Origin: Symbiodinium sp. CCMP2592
Lineage: Eukaryota > Sar > Dinophyceae > Suessiales > Symbiodiniaceae
Length of the DNA stretch: 64,000 nt
Reading direction: 5' to 3'
Assembly (NCBI GenBank): GCA_905221615.1
Contig: CAJNDT010005873.1
Span: 448,083-512,082, forward strand
Each line of letters opens with the position of its first letter. Within the stretch, counting starts at the first letter, position 1. Under the pieces are notes generated by a model. It had not been told where the DNA came from, searched no databases, and saw only the letters and a program-made list of their open reading frames with translations. A program made the position numbers and the translations under genes. Below, piece by piece: positions 32,378 through 42,678 of this stretch.

Positions 32378-34490
32378 CTAGAAGATTTTTAAAATTCTCA
32401 GCAACACCCAGATGAGCGATCTTCGAGCCCGCATGCAACCAAAGGTCGAAACCGTCAGGTACGGTGTCACCTCCAGTCCAGCCACCATCGCAACAGGCTG
32501 ATGTTCGTACTCATCGGCTGAGTCCGTAGAGCTGCCGAGGGGCTCAAGATCATCCTCAGCTTCGCTCTCCGTGGCATTCACGACGACGAACGACCCTGCG
32601 CTGAGATCGCTTCTGATCTCCTCCTTGACCAGCTGGGGCCCAGGAGTCCCAACCTCAGGACACGAGTCCCCTGGGATGCCAGGGCCAACCAACGGCGCTA
32701 CCAACGGCTCCAGAAGAGGCGTCGGCGCCCCTATGATGCGACCCTCTCGGGTTTCGTCCGGCTTGAACTTTCCATCACGAACTTCGGCCAGGAGCTTTTC
32801 CACCATAAGGATGTATGGCGCCTGCGCATCACGGCTGTAGACAATGTCCAAACCTCCCGACGCATGGTAGCCTAACCTCTGAATCGAGAGGCCATCCACT
32901 CCTCTCTTGGCCGCCCACGAGAGAACGGTGGCTTTGAAGGACTTCGACGAAGGCTCCATGTCCTTCCCCGGCTCGCTCTTGAGGAGGAGACGAAGCCAAG
33001 TTGTGGCTTCATCCGACTCAATGCCTCGGACCGTCGGGCGGCCACTTGCATCCGGCGCAGGGCAAAAAGGCATATCCTTTTCGTCCGAAAGCCCGATGTC
33101 CCTTCGGCTCTGCAACCACAGTTCTCCAAATTGCTTCAAGCCCAGACTCGGGGAGACCACGTGCAAAAAGCGATGCCTCTTGCTCTGCAGCCGACAAGTC
33201 TTATGCACTCCAATCCTGAGCTCAAGGTAAACGAGTTCCCCATCCTGTCCTCTGTCAACGATGAGCTGTACTGAATGCTGTATGTCAGACCACCTGCAGC
33301 GACTAAAAGTAGCCACCAATGCACATCCCGCAAAGTGACGGGTCCAAGGGTCCCGATGGGACTCGAGAGCCTCGTGCAGCAGTAGAAGTTGCGCCACAGT
33401 CAAGGCCTGGGCTTGCTTGGACTCCTTGAAAGATTCCACCACTCCAAGGCCCCTGTAGCGTCTACTCTTTAATAGGCACTCGACTTCTTCCACTCCCACC
33501 ACATGCCGAACGAAGGCGAGAGCCTCCAACAGTCCAGAACACCTACTCTTTGGGGCCCCGTGCTTTTCCAGATGCTTCAAGTACTGGTACAGCTCACGCT
33601 CGGGAAGGTTGCAAGGTTCTCCTCGAGGTAACTCTGAAAGCTTCCAATGGCCCTCCCCCTTTTCAGCAGAGTCGAAGGAGCTTTTCCCCTGAAGATATCG
33701 GAAATAACTCCTCGCTGGGCATCACCAGGCATCTCAGCATCCAAAAGGTCAACGAAGCTGCAGCCACTCCAGCCCTTCATGAGGGTCATCCACAAGTCGA
33801 TCCCGATCTCGAACTGAGCCTCGCGCTGCTCGCTCCACGCCACCGCAACTCTGATCTTCACCGCAGCGGCAAAGGAGACACCTTTGTCCACGATCCTTGA
33901 TCTCTTCACTGCAGCGGTCTCCGCTCCTCCAGGGGGCGCCCCGTCCTCTTTCAGAATCGTAGGAACAGACCTTTTCAAAGTGGGCAATAGCTCTGGGACA
34001 CCGCCTCCGAACAGCTCACCAAAGATCCCCTGCTCCCAAGGTTGCTTTAGTGGCTCTTTTTCCGGCATCCGCCACTGTGCTTGCACGGCCATCCTGAATG
34101 TAGCAGCAAAGTCGAAGGAAACCGAAGACGAAGAGACCCCAGCAGACCCAGACGCAGGCTCGAAGTCGCGGACCTGATTCCACCATCTGGTCTCTGAGCC
34201 AGCATCTTCTTCCCCGTCAGACTGAGCGCCCCAAGAGAACGTGGGAGAGAGGGCTACACTAGGCGGACTCCCAACCGGAGAAACCCCACCCACGGACCCG
34301 GCAGGAGAAGCTGGGGCAGAGCCTACCCGCTATCAGCATCAAGCTCTCTCAAAGACTTGGCCAGCTCCTCAAGGCTGATCAATTCTGGATCGTGTACTAT
34401 CTCTCCAGCATCCAACACTGCATCAGGAGCTGCTGAACCCAAATCCCCCAGAGACCCAGAAACCAGCTCCTGATTTGATCTGCACTCATT
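32378..34490 (-). pseudogene. tyrosine recombinase of YR element A, frameshifted
   Basis: About 34490-34323 appears to be the acidic N-terminus in one frame. 34293-33577 continues it, and 33580-32378 (400 residues) carries the catalytic part. The shift near 33615 splits a segment (PERELYQYL) that matches the copy C core-binding region. Catalytic positions: Arg in FSRCRWSD, Lys in GVHKTCRL, SSKSFKATVLSWAAKRG where copies B and C have H-S-L-K (His replaced by Ser), LGYHASGG, and Tyr in DIVYSRDA. The C-terminal CGR...CxxC motif of B and C is missing. Loss of the His and two shifts suggest a dead enzyme. Confidence 0.8.
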
Positions 34491-35833
34491 TAAGGGTTGG
34501 ACGCAAAAACAGCTGCAGCGAATGTACCTGGACGTACGAAGGCATTGTAGTCTGTCGTCAGACGACAGGTAGTTCCAGATTAAGCACGCAGCGTCTCTAT
34601 GCCCAACAGTCGCAGTCAGGAGCAACGCAGAGCCTTCCATGAAGAAGCTCCCGCAGGAGCACTAGGAACCGAAGTACAGGGCCTGGAACCTGCTAGACGG
34701 ATGCCAGCCTAGAGCCCCATAAGAAATTTCAAGCTGCCATAGCTGCGCTGAGTTTTCTTCAACTACCCCAACGAGCTCAAGTGATTCAAAATCAAGCAAG
34801 CTAATTTGCTACAGCAAATTTTTACAAGTCAACAAATAATGTCGCATCCCCTTCTGTGTGATCGTTTGGGGAGTGTCGACAAACATGAAGAGCAGAAGGC
34901 CTTGTTCTGAGCTGTGGACTTTGACCCGCTTGCGGGCTACCTTAAAATCTATACTGGCCGCAAGGAAGGCGCTACGAGGGTCTGAAGGCAGGAATGTGGC
35001 ACGGACGTCGTTGACCGTGAGCCGTGGACCCGTAGGCATGGCGACCGCTTCCGGGATGGGATGCGGCACAGCGGGTTAACTTGGCAGACCGTGCTGTCAA
35101 GGATGAGGTGACCTGAACTACGTGCCGTGGAACTTTACACCGCTAACGGAGGCAGACTGAAAGCTCCACTGCCACGCCACATCTTTTCGTGGAGGCAAAG
35201 TAGGTCGTGACGCGTGCTGCTGGGTCCCAGATGCAACCAGACCAAAGGCCGAAGCAAAGCGCATGCTAAAAGCTGCGCATGAGTGGATCCCGACGCAATT
35301 AACGGGCCCATAGCAGCCAGAAAGCACCGTAGGGACGCGTCTGGCTGCAAAGTAGGCGAGCTACTGCCCATAGGCATTGCAAAAGGTGTTCCGGCCCTGT
35401 CTCCTGCGGTATTCACCGTCGAAAAGCCTGCACCGATGTACGTGAGGATGCCAAGGGTCCAAAACTGTAGCACCACACGTGCCTGCACCGCTGCAACTGG
35501 TGCAGCCTTCACGGCACCCGAACACCGTCGCCCTCCCCCCCCGCTGTGGTAAAGCGTCGCTGATTCGGTGGTAAAGGACGATCTGCAGGTTCTTCTCCCC
35601 CCGTTGGCTCGGAGCCTGGTTCACGGCCGGGACCGGCATGTGGTAAAGAATCAGCATCGGTGCTGTAGTCGACGCGGAAGGTGCCGGCGATTGCAAAGGA
35701 GGAGTCGTGGGATCCGAGGTCGTGGAGTGCAAGTGCTGTAAAGTGTCCGTGCTCCCCTGAGAACTCAAGCCAAAACTCCAACCACTGCTGCCTGAAGTAC
35801 CCATCCAATCTTCAAAGAACGCTGTAGCGCTCC
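34491..35833. other. no gene recognised
   Basis: Short frames occur on both strands (for example 34809-35069 and 35509-35808 minus, 35283-35552 plus), but none has a recognised motif or consistent support. The A1 repeat expected upstream of copy A recombinase was not found here. Confidence 0.4.
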
Positions 35834-35991
35834 ACCACTTAACGTGTGGTTCTCAAGCCACATCAACGTGTGGTTTTGAGGCCACATCATCTGAGCGGTC
35901 ACAAGGTCCCGCTTTTTGCAAGAGTCCCAACCGGTCCCACCGGGCCCATCCAAGTCCCACCTTCTGCGTCACCCAATCCCGTTTTTTGCTT
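35834..35991 (-). repeat. inverted fragment of the 1.37-kb TIR element
   Basis: Reverse complement of about 36990-37148, including the CACACGTT-GTGGC repeats and GGGACCCGGTTGGGACTC part. It is a third, partial copy of the family present in full at 36282-37645 and 38131-39501. Confidence 0.75.
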
Positions 35992-36281
35992 GTGCTTTGC
36001 TGAGTGTTATTTTCTCGCCTTTGTCTGGTCAGGTCATGGAATCGTTATCTCCGAGATCTACGATGCAGCAGCTGGCCACAGTGTTGCAGCTTTTCCATTC
36101 CGGATTCGCCTCTATGGGAGATTTGCAGTTGCTTTCTTTTGGCCTTGGCACTGTGAACCTGGAAGGTTTCGATGCTTTCATCGCTGCCAAGGCTGGAGTC
36201 CAGATGCAGATGAACTTTCTGCTTACTACAATTCGTCTCGACCAGGAAATTGGCAAGATTTGAGAACTTTACCGACGTACT
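35992..36281 (+). pseudogene. possible gag-like remnant left of TIR element
   Basis: A plus-strand frame about 75 residues long (from an ATG near 36035 to a stop at 36261-36263) has a helical composition with Met-Gly-Asp-Leu-Gln-Leu-Leu-Ser and Gln-Met-Gln-Met segments, somewhat like N-termini of other retroelement gag proteins. It may be the 5' part of the gag-like gene that resumes at 39502, split by the TIR composite. This is weak. Confidence 0.25.
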
Positions 36282-37645
36282 GGGGAGGCCCGCTCAAGCG
36301 AAGCCAGATTGCTGGACTTTTCCAGCCCTACATTTGGAGTCGCGAAGCTTGCGATTTTCACCAACAGTGCAAAGCCTCTCGAACCGTCATTTGTGGGGCT
36401 TCGAGACAGAAACTGAAGCTTCCAAAGCCTCCCTCGTGGGTTCGGAGCTTAGAATCTTACCTGAGTCTCTGCACTCTTCTGGTCTTGTGGTTCCTGCAGC
36501 TTGCAGCTGTCCCTGCTATCTTGTGCTTCACGTAGATTTCTCGGCTTGCTCGTGTCATCCTTGCGCAGGGGCCATGCTAATCTTCTCTCTCGTTCCTCCA
36601 CCTTCGGAAAGCACACAGCAAACGAGAGTGCCTCAAATGCTGAAGCAGTGCGAGCTTCGCGAGAACATGCTTTGATTCATGCATGCTTTTACTGAAGAAG
36701 TGTTGACACCGTTTGGGACATGACCTGGACTACAATGCTAAAGGCAGCTCCATGCACAAAAACCGTGCATGGGTCCCGCTCGCCGTTCATTTAAACTTTT
36801 AAAAACCTAAACAGAGTGTGGGACCCGGCCCTAGAAAAATGGGACCCGGGTGGACCCAGGTGGGACCCGGATGGGACCCGGTGGGACCCGGATTCGATCT
36901 GGCTGGCAAAGTATGGGACACATGACAACCAGATGAAACTTCTTGTGTGGGAAACATGGGACCCGGTGACACCCGGATAAGACCCGGCGAGCAAAAAAAC
37001 GGGATTCGGTGACGCAGAAGGTGGGACTTGGATGGGCCCGGTGGGACCCGGTTGGGACTCCTCGCAAAAAGCGGGACCTTGTGACCGCTCAGATGATGTG
37101 GCCTCAAAACCACACGTTGATGTGGCTTGAGAACCACACGTTAAGTGGCCTTGATGTGGCTTCAAAACCACACGTTTGTGGCTTATGTGGCTTCAAAGCC
37201 ACACGTTTGTGGCCCGGATGTATTAAAGGGGTCACCAGAAGCCTCGGACCTGAACGAACACGTGGGCTGCCTTTCTTCTTTCTTTACTACAGAGAATTCT
37301 AAGCCGGAGCTGGCTCCAAGTCCACTTGCTGGAGCTAGAAAAAGGCTTCAACAAGCTTCGATGATCTTGCAAGCTATTGGCTATTGCTGACTCCATAGAG
37401 CCATAGATCTTGGCAATCCTAGACAGGAGCTTCGATGATCGTGTCGCAGCGATGCATCCTAATAAACGTCAAAGATCTCGATTGGCTTAAAAAGATCCTC
37501 GAGATACCTCGATGACATTGCAAACTGACACTGATCTCCAGTGGATATAGAAGCAGGATGAGCCCAAGAAATGATGCTGCGGACGACCCCGTTTCTGGGC
37601 CCACGAAACGAAAGCAATTCTGGCTTCGCCACAATGGGCCTCCCC
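36282..37645. mobile_element. TIR element, copy 1 (1.36 kb)
   Basis: Ends are inverted repeats: left GGGGAGGCCC then GCGAAGCCAGA-TTGCT after a 6-bp difference; the right end is the reverse complement. It is nearly identical to 38131-39501 throughout. The interior has a U6-like sequence on the minus strand, a run of GGGACCCGG repeats (36833-36895) and CACACGTT/GTGGC repeats (37080-37210). No transposase gene is seen, so it is non-autonomous as found. Confidence 0.8.
36520..36613 (-). ncRNA. U6 snRNA-like sequence, copy 1
   Basis: The minus strand has the conserved U6 core from the AGAGA box through GATTAGCATGGCCCC, CTGCGCAAGGATGACACG, and then, after an extra stretch of about 16-20 nt, CGTGAAGC. 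A TTTCCGAAGG hairpin replaces the usual 5' stem loop. The ACAGAGA box is altered to GAGAGAGA here. Because it lies inside a repeated TIR element and is altered at a normally invariant box, a captured pseudogene is more likely than a working U6. Confidence 0.7.
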
Positions 37646-37808
37646 AGTTGCAAATCCGCTGGTTGTGGCATTTAAGGTGAGCGTGCAGCTGCTTTGGACA
37701 AGACTTCTGGCTTTTCAATCTTGCGTCTGCATGATGCCCAAAACTGCGGGAACAAAGGCAGGCAGGCGCACGCCCGAGATCCAGCTGGTTGGCCCCGAAC
37801 ATTTGCGA

Positions 37809-37967
37809 TTTGCGACCCCAAAAATGGGGCCGTTTCGCGGCCCCGAAAACAGGGCTGCGACATGCGCCCGGCCTCATTAAATATATAGTTTGAGCATGAG
37901 TTGGAGGCTTGGAACCCCGACCCCAAAAATGGGGCCGCCAAACGGCCCCATTTTGGGGGGTCGCGAA
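37809..37967. mobile_element. MITE-like 160-bp element with inner hairpin
   Basis: Terminal inverted repeats of about 30 bp: TTGCGACCCCAAAAATGGGG at the left, and the reverse complement of a TCGCGACCCCCCAAAATGGG end at the right. The right 50 bp (37919-37967) also fold on themselves (GACCCCAAAAATGGGGCCG, a short loop, then its complement). It lies between the two TIR elements. Confidence 0.55.
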
Positions 37968-38130
37968 TTCTTCTACTTTGAGGCACGTCCGCCTGACTGC
38001 TACACAACAAGGCGACTGTGGCACACAGGCGCGCGTCCAGCTTGGAAAAAAACAAGCTTTCAGGATTAAGGCTTCCAAGCCTTGCTTTCTTATGGAAGTA
38101 CATTAAATCAACATGAAAGAAACGGGCACA

Positions 38131-39501
38131 GGGGAGGCCCGCTCAAGCGAAGCCAGAATTGCTGGACTTTTCCAGCCCTACATTTGGAGTCGCGAAGCTT
38201 GCGATTTTCACCAACAGTGCAAAGCCTCTCGAACCGTCATTTGTGGGGTTTCGAGACAGAAACTGAAGCCTTCCAAAGCCTCCCTCGTGGGTTCGGAGCT
38301 TACAATCTTACCGTAGTCTCTGCACTCTTCTGGTCTTGTAGTTCCTGCAGCTTGCAGCTGTCCCTGCTATCTTGTGCTTCACGTTGGTAGATTTCTCGGC
38401 TTGCGCGTGTCATCCTTGCGCAGGGGCCATGCTAATCTTCTCTATCTCGTTCCTCCACCTTCGGAAAGCACACGGCAAACGAGAGTGCCTCAACTGCTGA
38501 AGCAGTGCGAGCTTCGCGAGAACATGCTTTGATTCATGCATGCTTTCACTGAAGAAGTGTTGACACCGTTTGGGACATGACCTGGACTACAATGCTAAAG
38601 GCAGCTCCATGCACAAAAACCGTGCATGGGTCCCGCCTCGCCGTTCATTTAAACTTTTAAAACCTAAACGGGGTGTGGGACCCGGCCCTAGAAAAATGGG
38701 ACCCGGGTGGACCCAGGTGGGACCCGGATGGGACCCGGTGGGACCCGGATTCGATCTGGCTAGCAAAGTATGGGACACGTGACAACCAGATGAAACTTCT
38801 TGTGTGGGAAACATGGGACCCGGTGACACCCGGATAAGACCCGGCGAGCAAAAAAACGGGATTCGGTGACGCAGAAGGTGGGACTTGGATGGGCCCGGTG
38901 GGACCCGGTTGGGACTCCTCGCAAAAAGCGGGACCTTGTGACCGCTCAGATGATGTGGCCTCAAAACCACACGTTGATGTGGCTTGAGAACCACACGTTA
39001 AGTGGCCTTGATGTGGCTTCAAAACCACACGTTTGTGGCTTATGTGGCTTCAAAGCCACACGTTTGTGGCCCGGATGTATTAAAGGGGTCACCAGAAGCC
39101 TCGGACCTGAACGAACACGGGGGCTGCCTTTCTTCTTTCTTTGCTACAGAGAATTCTTTGCCGGAGCTGGCTCCAAGTCCACTTGCTGGAGCTAGAAAAA
39201 GGCTTCAACAAGCTTCGATGATCTTGCAAGCTATTGGCTATTGCTGACTCCATAGAGCCATAGATCTTGGCAATCCTAGACAGGAGCTTCGATGATCGTG
39301 TCGCAGCGATGCATCCTAATAAACGTCAAAGATCTCGATTGGCTTAAAAAGATCCTCGAGATACCTCGATGACATTGCAACTGACACTGATCTCCAGTGG
39401 ATATAGAAGCAGGATGAGCCCAAGAAATGATGCTGCGGACGACCCCGTTTCTGGGCCCACGAAACGAAAGCAATTCTGGCTTCGCCACAATGGGCCTCCC
39501 C
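38131..39501. mobile_element. TIR element, copy 2 (1.37 kb)
   Basis: A full copy of the same family as 36282-37645, in the same orientation, with both terminal inverted repeats. Flanks differ from copy 1, and no clean target duplication flanks either copy alone. Confidence 0.8.
38384..38473 (-). ncRNA. U6 snRNA-like sequence, copy 2
   Basis: As in copy 1, but closer to the consensus: ATAGAGA at the ACAGAGA box, with a continuous 39-nt match to canonical U6 from AGAGAAG to GACACGC. The 3' part again has an insertion before CGTGAAGC. Confidence 0.7.
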
Positions 39502-39517
39502 TGTACTTTACGACGAC

Positions 39518-40216
39518 GTGCCCTCACGTAACGTTGCGGAGAACATGGGACTGTATGGGATAAGCAATTTACTTTCCATACATTCCAACGCCCTCGCGCT
39601 CGCAGACATTGCCCACCTTGCTACTTTACGTTCCTATGAGCGCAAATTCCTTAAACATCTCCAGGCGAGAGATCCAACTTTGCGCCCACCAGATCGCCGA
39701 TGTTGGGAGGTCGTCGGTCAGCTCAGGCAGGAGGGTTGGTCGGTGGACGATGCTTTGCATGAGTTCACGGATGTTCGTGCTGAGTTGGTTGCTTTACTTG
39801 CTTCCCGTCTTGCTCCTTTTAAGGGCAAAAAAGTCGACGGCAAAGGCAAGGAACTTTGGAAGGGCCAACCCCATAAAGGTAATAGGAAGGCCAATGGAGG
39901 CAAAGAAGGTGCCGGTGCAGGAAAGGGGAAATCCACCTTTACCAAAGGCACACATGCCTTCGAGTGGGCAAGTAAAGCGAAGTTTAATGGCGAGCAGAAG
40001 GTACTTTGCATGGCATACAGTGCCCACAAAGGCTGCAATTCTACCAATTGCAAATTTGAGCACCTTTGCCCCGTGATCTTGGAGAATGGTAAGATCTGCC
40101 TGCAGAAGCATCCTGCTTTTCAGCATGCACAAAAGGCAGCTCTTGAGGGGGATCGGGCCTTGATGATGCAGGCAGGGAAGGCCTGGTTCCAGTTGCTTTG
40201 CCTGCAGATGCTCTAG
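39518..40216 (+). CDS. gag-like protein with CCCH finger (5' truncated)
   Basis: A 232-residue frame; the first ATG is at 39545, but the frame begins right beside the TIR element edge, so the true 5' end is probably lost. Residues about 105-150 are Lys/Gly-rich. Near residues 163-180 there is a C-x8-C-x4-C-x3-H finger (CMAYSAHKGC, NSTNC, KFEH), typical of RNA-binding CCCH zinc fingers, followed by a second Cys/His group. This is a different retroelement family from the YR elements. It overlaps the next frame by 19 bases. Confidence 0.6.
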   Translation: MPSRNVAENMGLYGISNLLSIHSNALALADIAHLATLRSYERKFLKHLQARDPTLRPPDRRCWEVVGQLRQEGWSVDDALHEFTDVRAELVALLASRLAPFKGKKVDGKGKELWKGQPHKGNRKANGGKEGAGAGKGKSTFTKGTHAFEWASKAKFNGEQKVLCMAYSAHKGCNSTNCKFEHLCPVILENGKICLQKHPAFQHAQKAALEGDRALMMQAGKAWFQLLCLQML

Positions 40217-40713
40217 GAGATGCTCCTTTTCCACAGCCGCGTGATACTCCCCCAGAGCCCGTGGCACAGAGTGCTTCTCAGAACTTTGCATGCTCGGTCT
40301 CGGAGCCCGGCTCAGGCTTTTTCCTGGACATCAACCGGGGGGCTCGTCGCCTGTTTCTGGGGGCTGGCTGTGATACTTTCTCAGTCTCTCCCAAGGTTTT
40401 TCCTGAACGTGACCTTTTGCAGGATGAATTCTTCTTCGCTTTGCTCAGGGTTTGTCACTCTGGGCAGGTTGCTCTTTTACACGTCCTGCTTCTGGCCGGT
40501 GACTTTTCATCGATTCTATTCGATCGCATGATCCAGATAGCTCATGCATGCTTTGCTGCGAGTTCTCATGTATTGCTTTCTCAGCACTCCTCGTCGGCAG
40601 TCTGGGGCAACTCCTCGGTGATCTTTCTTTTGCAGCAGATGAGTTCAGATGCTATCTTTTGGGACCCGCATCAATTTGGGTGCAACTTTGAAGCATCCAT
40701 CATGCGTGCGTGA
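40198..40713 (+). pseudogene. degraded methyltransferase-like domain
   Basis: A 171-residue frame following the CCCH gag. It has the outline of the SAM-binding start of a cytosine-methyltransferase-like fold (FFLDINRGARR where FLDxxSGxxR would be expected; then DLLQDEFFFALLRVCHSGQVALLH). The PC and ENV motifs are not found. Gly residues of the SAM loop are lost, so it is probably a pseudogene, and recognition rests on overall pattern. Confidence 0.35.
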
Positions 40714-40729
40714 ATGGGTTTTATTTTAC

Positions 40730-40824
40730 GCCGAAAGTGTAGACAAAGTTTGTCGAAAAAGGAAAACAGTGTTTTCACTTGCGTGTGGTTCACACTAGAC
40801 AAACTTTGCCGTGCAGCTTTCGGC
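40730..40824. repeat. imperfect inverted repeat / hairpin
   Basis: GCCGAAAGTGTAGACAAAGTTTG at 40730 pairs imperfectly with AGACAAACTTTGCC-GTGCAGCTTTCGGC ending at 40824. It lies downstream of the methyltransferase-like remnant and could be a 3' RNA hairpin or a small MITE. Confidence 0.5.
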
Positions 40825-40939
40825 TTGAAGTGGATCTATGATCCAAAACTTTTTGTAGAGTAGCTTGTAGTGCTCCGCAGCAGTGGGGGTCGTCAGCGAC
40901 GACCTCTCACTCCCTTTGATACAACCGTCAGTGGCGGTT

Positions 40940-41692
40940 ATGGTGGATAAAGCAGCACGCATTTACGCGGCTGAGTCCCCAGAGGCGCCGTACCCTAGGC
41001 GGGACGGCGAGCCAAACAGACTGGTATCGCCAGGCCTTCTGCTACGAGTCCGGCAGTGCCGCTCGTGCCTTCGGTTTTTGCAGTGCAATCCGATTTATAT
41101 TTTGGAGCAAGCCATGCGCGAAGAGATGGCGCAACAGGAGACAAGTTATCTCCTTTGGGCAATCAGCTGCGCTATGCGGGTGGACCCCGCAGTCGTCAGT
41201 GACGACCAGGAGGCATTAAATGTGCCTGACGAAGGGAGATCCAAAGTCTGGCCTCCCTTTTGGCCTTTTGAACAGCTCCCGGGTGAGCAGCCCGACACGG
41301 ATGGCAGCGCCTTCCCTATGCACCGTTACACGATGTCGCAGCGCGACGTTCCACGGCGGCCAGGGGCCACGCCCGGATGGCCGTATACGGGCATGTTCGA
41401 TTGGCCTCCGAGCGGGGAGGAAAATGATGTTCCTAAACTCCAGTGGAGACTTAATTTTGTGGATGGCTTAGAAAGCCACATACGCGAGAAGGTAGAAGCC
41501 AGCGGCTTCCAGTGGCACCCTGATGGCAAGGGTAAAGGGAAGGGTGGCTGGGTGAGAAGAAAAAGAAGAAGGCCCACAAGGCTGCCAGCGGCAGCACTGA
41601 CCCCGCCGCCTCGTCCAGCCACATCCCTCCGACAGCGTCGGCAGAAGCATCGGAACCTCCCTTGCCGCCGCCAGCGGCGGCACCTCCATTGA
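40940..41692 (+). pseudogene. hypothetical protein, Trp/Pro-rich, 5' part
   Basis: The frame from the ATG at 40940 has a Cys pair (RQCRSCLRF) near residue 35, a helical region, then Trp/Pro-rich segments and a GKGKGKG linker. Near 41540-41550 it meets an Arg/Lys-rich run; beyond it a second frame (Lys-rich, then Ala-His-Lys-Ala-Ala) reads more naturally into the next ORF, implying a one-base shift. Family unknown; composition is like other dinoflagellate retroelement leader proteins. Confidence 0.35.
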
Positions 41693-42276
41693 GCACGCCG
41701 GACGTGCCACCAGCTTCTCCGGACGCTGCCCCGTCAGTGCCGGGACCCTTCGTGGAGGTGGTCGACACTGACAGTGAGCAGAATTCTGGAGACTCCCAAG
41801 TCTCTCTGGCTAGCAGCCAAGCTGCGACGGCAGTGCCGTTCGCTCAAAATGCCAACACAGTCGTCGTTTCCAGACCGCAGCGCCGGAATCGCCAGAGAGG
41901 GTGGAGCTTCCAACCAGGGGAGGACCCCCAAAACAATGACTGGCGAAATCTGGCGTCAGCGACGGACAGACGGTACCCAGGATTGCGGGCGCTAGTAGCG
42001 CAGGCTCTCCGGGTTTTGCCGCATCTTCGTGTGCCACAAGTGCACGAATGGCCGTATTGGGCAACCCCAGGCTCAGAGAGATGGGAGAAATACCCTGAGA
42101 GGCGAGCCGACCTCATGTGCTGCATGCCCTGCGAGAGGCAGGGCTGCGTACACCAAGGTATGGCGGTCTGTGGCCGTCACTGCTCAGTGGGTAGATCCCC
42201 GCACAATCACCATGAGTGTGATGCGTGCTACAGCGGAGGTCAGCGACCCCGCCATCGCGGAGCTCGCGGCGGCTGA
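41560..42276 (+). CDS. hypothetical Cys/His-rich protein, 3' part
   Basis: Continues the preceding protein in a second frame. A Pro/Ala-rich stretch is followed by an acidic Asp-Thr-Asp-Ser-Glu segment and, at 42115-42250, a Cys/His-rich cluster (CCMPCERQGC, CGRHC, HHECDAC) likely to bind zinc. It stops at 42276. An overlapping frame (42029-42415) lacks the ordered Cys pattern in full. Function unknown. Confidence 0.4.
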   Translation, partial: KKKKAHKAASGSTDPAASSSHIPPTASAEASEPPLPPPAAAPPLSTPDVPPASPDAAPSVPGPFVEVVDTDSEQNSGDSQVSLASSQAATAVPFAQNANTVVVSRPQRRNRQRGWSFQPGEDPQNNDWRNLASATDRRYPGLRALVAQALRVLPHLRVPQVHEWPYWATPGSERWEKYPERRADLMCCMPCERQGCVHQGMAVCGRHCSVGRSPHNHHECDACYSGGQRPRHRGARGG

Positions 42277-42678
42277 CGTTGCCTTAACAGCCACGCGGCA
42301 GCGCGTCGTTCTCGCCTCAGCGAGGTTTCTTGGCCTCGGCACAGCGTACCCCCCTCCCGACGGCCCTACTTGGCCTCGGGCGTACTATTCCGTCTCACAG
42401 GGTGGGCGTCTCTGAGGTAGTTAGAACGCCGCCTTCTGAGGCGAGGTACTCGATTTGAAGCGAATGTTCGCAAAAGTTTCTCTCTCGCTAGTAGCACTCG
42501 GCCGTGTGTCACGCAAACCTGGTAGGTTCTTTCGCTGAGTCAGCCCCTCTCACCGAGTCGGTTTTTCATCTGTGCCTTGTGTCTTTCGCAGCCGTTTTCA
42601 GCTTAGTAAGTGCCGTGCACCCCTTCTGCTTGCTTTCAGCGAAAGCCTCCCTTTGCTTTCAGCGAAAGCTCCGTGATG

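Larger units (their letters stand above)
3260..34490 (-). mobile_element. YR (DIRS/PAT-like) retroelement copy A, interrupted
   Basis: Reading right to left: tyrosine recombinase (about 34490-32378), gag N-terminus (31990-31592), foreign insertion (7747-31591), gag C-terminus (7746-6739), dioxygenase/methyltransferase (6922-4748) and RT/RNase H (4815-3260). The order matches copies B and C. Removing 7747-31591 joins the two gag parts without loss of frame, with an AAC codon at the junction. The RNase H lacks its last block, and no split direct repeats were found at either end, so the termini are missing or too diverged. Several one-base frameshifts make this copy defective as read. Confidence 0.8.
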
